Made by a program: the position numbers and the translations under genes. A DNA stretch of 49,458 nucleotides from Chloroflexota bacterium (lineage in GTDB: Bacteria; Chloroflexota; Dehalococcoidia; Lucifugimonadales; UBA3495), in contig VXOH01000051.1 of NCBI GenBank assembly GCA_009840135.1, forward strand, positions 1-49,458. Reading direction: 5' to 3'. A model generated the notes under the pieces. The model was not told where the DNA came from. It saw only the letters and a program-made list of their open reading frames with translations, and did not search any database. Positions 48,358 to 49,458 of the stretch are shown here, one piece after another; the first letter of the stretch is position 1, and the number at the start of each line of letters is the position of its first letter.

Positions 48358-49269
48358 ATGAAACTGGTCCTGTACAACGACTATCAGCTTGGGGTCCTTC
48401 AAAACGGCAATGTGGTTGACGCCTCGGCTGCCCTGGGGGGCATGACCTTCCGCCGGCCCCACGACCTGATGGATGAGGTCATCACCAACTGGGACGCGGT
48501 AAAGCCCCGAATCGAGTCCGCCATCTCCGGCCAGGCTGGCGTTGCCCTGGACAGTGTCCGGCTGCGGGCGCCGGTCCCCAAGCCCACCAAGCTCATCTGC
48601 GCCGCCGTCAACTACCTGGAGTACGGCCAGCGCCAGGCGGCCCGGCTGGATGCCTTCCTCAAGTCTCCCACCGCCATCATCGGCAACGGAGACACCTGTG
48701 TACTGCCACCGGCTCCTGCTTCCATCTTCCACCACGAGCCGGAACTGGCCTTCGTAGTCGGCAAGACGGCCACCAATGTGAGCCAGGAGGAGGCGCTGGA
48801 CTACGTTTTCGGCTACACCAACTTCCTGGACATGTCTGCCCGGGGCATTCCCGGGGCTCTTGGCAACAGCTTCTTTCTGGGCAAGTGCTGGGACACCTTC
48901 GCGCCCATGGGTCCGGCCCTGGTTACCGCCGACGAGATTCCCGACCCGCAGAACCTCCAGGTGCGCCTGTGGAACAACGATGAGGCCCGCCACAACTTCC
49001 CCACCAGCGACATGGCCCACCCCATCCGGGAGCTGATCTCCGAGTTCTCCAGGATAACCACCCTGGAGCCCGGCGACGTGGTTGCCACCGGCGTCAACCA
49101 CCAGGAGATTGGGCCCGTTCAGGACGGCGACACCATCCGCATGGAAATCGCGGAACTTGGCCCTTCGCTGGTCATTCACATCAGCGACCCGGAGGGCCGT
49201 GAGTGGCCCAGGGGCATAGACAAGGAGTTCGGCGCCATGGTCATTGCCGGCGCCCCGGCCAACCCCTAG
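48358..49269 (+). CDS. Fumarylacetoacetate hydrolase family protein
   Basis: In this 303-residue protein, residues 1-75 form the small N-terminal domain and the rest the FAH fold. KLICAAVNYLEYG opens the core, PASIFHHEPELAFVVGK supplies the two metal Glu residues, DYVFGYTNFLDMSARG the Asp, and FSRITTLEPGDVVATGV the C-terminal family block. The family includes 2-hydroxyhepta-2,4-diene-1,7-dioate isomerases and acylpyruvate hydrolases that act on aromatic ring-cleavage products. AAGGAG lies 10 bases before the ATG. The gene stands alone. Confidence 0.88.
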   Translation: MKLVLYNDYQLGVLQNGNVVDASAALGGMTFRRPHDLMDEVITNWDAVKPRIESAISGQAGVALDSVRLRAPVPKPTKLICAAVNYLEYGQRQAARLDAFLKSPTAIIGNGDTCVLPPAPASIFHHEPELAFVVGKTATNVSQEEALDYVFGYTNFLDMSARGIPGALGNSFFLGKCWDTFAPMGPALVTADEIPDPQNLQVRLWNNDEARHNFPTSDMAHPIRELISEFSRITTLEPGDVVATGVNHQEIGPVQDGDTIRMEIAELGPSLVIHISDPEGREWPRGIDKEFGAMVIAGAPANP

Positions 49270-49304
49270 ACCTTGCAGGGGTTGGCCCGAAGGAAGCGTT
49301 CCAA

Positions 49305-49445
49305 TTTAGGGAACCTCTGAACAAATCCCTTCCCCCTTGACGGGGGAAGGTTAGGATGGTGGTGATAGCTTGCCAAAGACCACTTCCCCCTCACCCTAAC
49401 CCTCTCCCACCAGGGGAGAGGGGTCTTATTCAGACCTTCCTTAGG
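49305..49445. repeat. MITE-like element, family A (copy 3)
   Basis: 141 bp. The left end TTTAGGGAACCTCTGAACAA and the reverse complement of the right end, CCTAAGGAAGGTCTGAATAA, agree at most positions over 25 bases. It has the same two internal hairpins as the copy at 21406. It starts 35 bases after the hydrolase stop codon. Confidence 0.8.
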
Positions 49446-49458
49446 TGGCTTTCAGCCT

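Overview
The window is GC-rich, densely coded chromosomal DNA, most likely from a member of the Chloroflexota close to the marine/soil Dehalococcoidia (SAR202-like) lineages. That placement is inference. It rests on the content: flavin/F420-type luciferase-like monooxygenases, MmgE/PrpD, fumarylacetoacetate-hydrolase, cyclase and crotonase catabolic enzymes, ABC lipoproteins carrying long EVE/EVEK charged repeats, a molybdopterin synthesis protein fused to a periplasmic-binding domain, and many dispersed palindromic repeats. No rRNA, CRISPR array, prophage or intact insertion sequence is visible. Two tRNA genes (Val-GAC, Gln-CTG) are present.

Layout. 1-7 kb: rhodanese, VOC dioxygenase-like protein, a small GIY-YIG nuclease gene bracketed by inverted palindromic repeats, CinA amidohydrolase, a zinc alcohol dehydrogenase, small membrane and unknown proteins, and an MFS carrier. 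7.6-15.1 kb: MmgE/PrpD, then a complete oligopeptide/dipeptide-type ABC operon on the minus strand (binding protein, two permeases, two ATPases) behind a consensus sigma-70 promoter. 15.4-21.4 kb: a VOC protein, a decayed stretch with IS-like ends, and a plus-strand cluster MoeA - HAD - HAD - MoeA/PBP fusion. 21.7-28.7 kb: a phosphate-acquisition-like block: an orphan PstS lipoprotein and a divergent aquaporin separated by a striking array of 11-bp-spaced TTAA repeats (Pho-box-like), a secreted HNH nuclease with a lamin-tail domain, and a PhoR/PhoB-type two-component pair. 28.8-37.8 kb: DUF971 protein, tRNA-Val, a VOC/ArsR pair with a promoter-embedded operator, two luciferase-like monooxygenases, a PD-(D/E)XK nuclease next to a DUF488 protein, a DUF123 protein, two copies of a 226-bp MITE, a DUF6941-like protein, tRNA-Gln and a 6-oxocamphor-hydrolase-like crotonase. 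38-44 kb: a general L-amino-acid ABC transporter (AapJQMP type) whose permease and ATPase genes are separated by a frameshifted nuclease-like gene. 44-49.5 kb: a secreted metallopeptidase-like protein, a GNAT acetyltransferase, a cyclase-family hydrolase, a HicBA toxin-antitoxin pair whose toxin is frameshifted, and a fumarylacetoacetate-hydrolase-family enzyme.

The most notable structures are (i) the 11-bp-periodic array between pstS and the aquaporin gene, close to a PhoRB-type system and a secreted nuclease; (ii) several families of short non-autonomous repeats, including two MITE-like families with terminal inverted repeats, perfect 28-bp palindromes that share arms but not centres, and a GIY-YIG gene framed by palindromes found alone elsewhere in the window; (iii) the duplicated HAD genes inside a molybdenum-cofactor cluster; and (iv) apparently leaderless genes with the -10 box 5-8 bases before the start codon.
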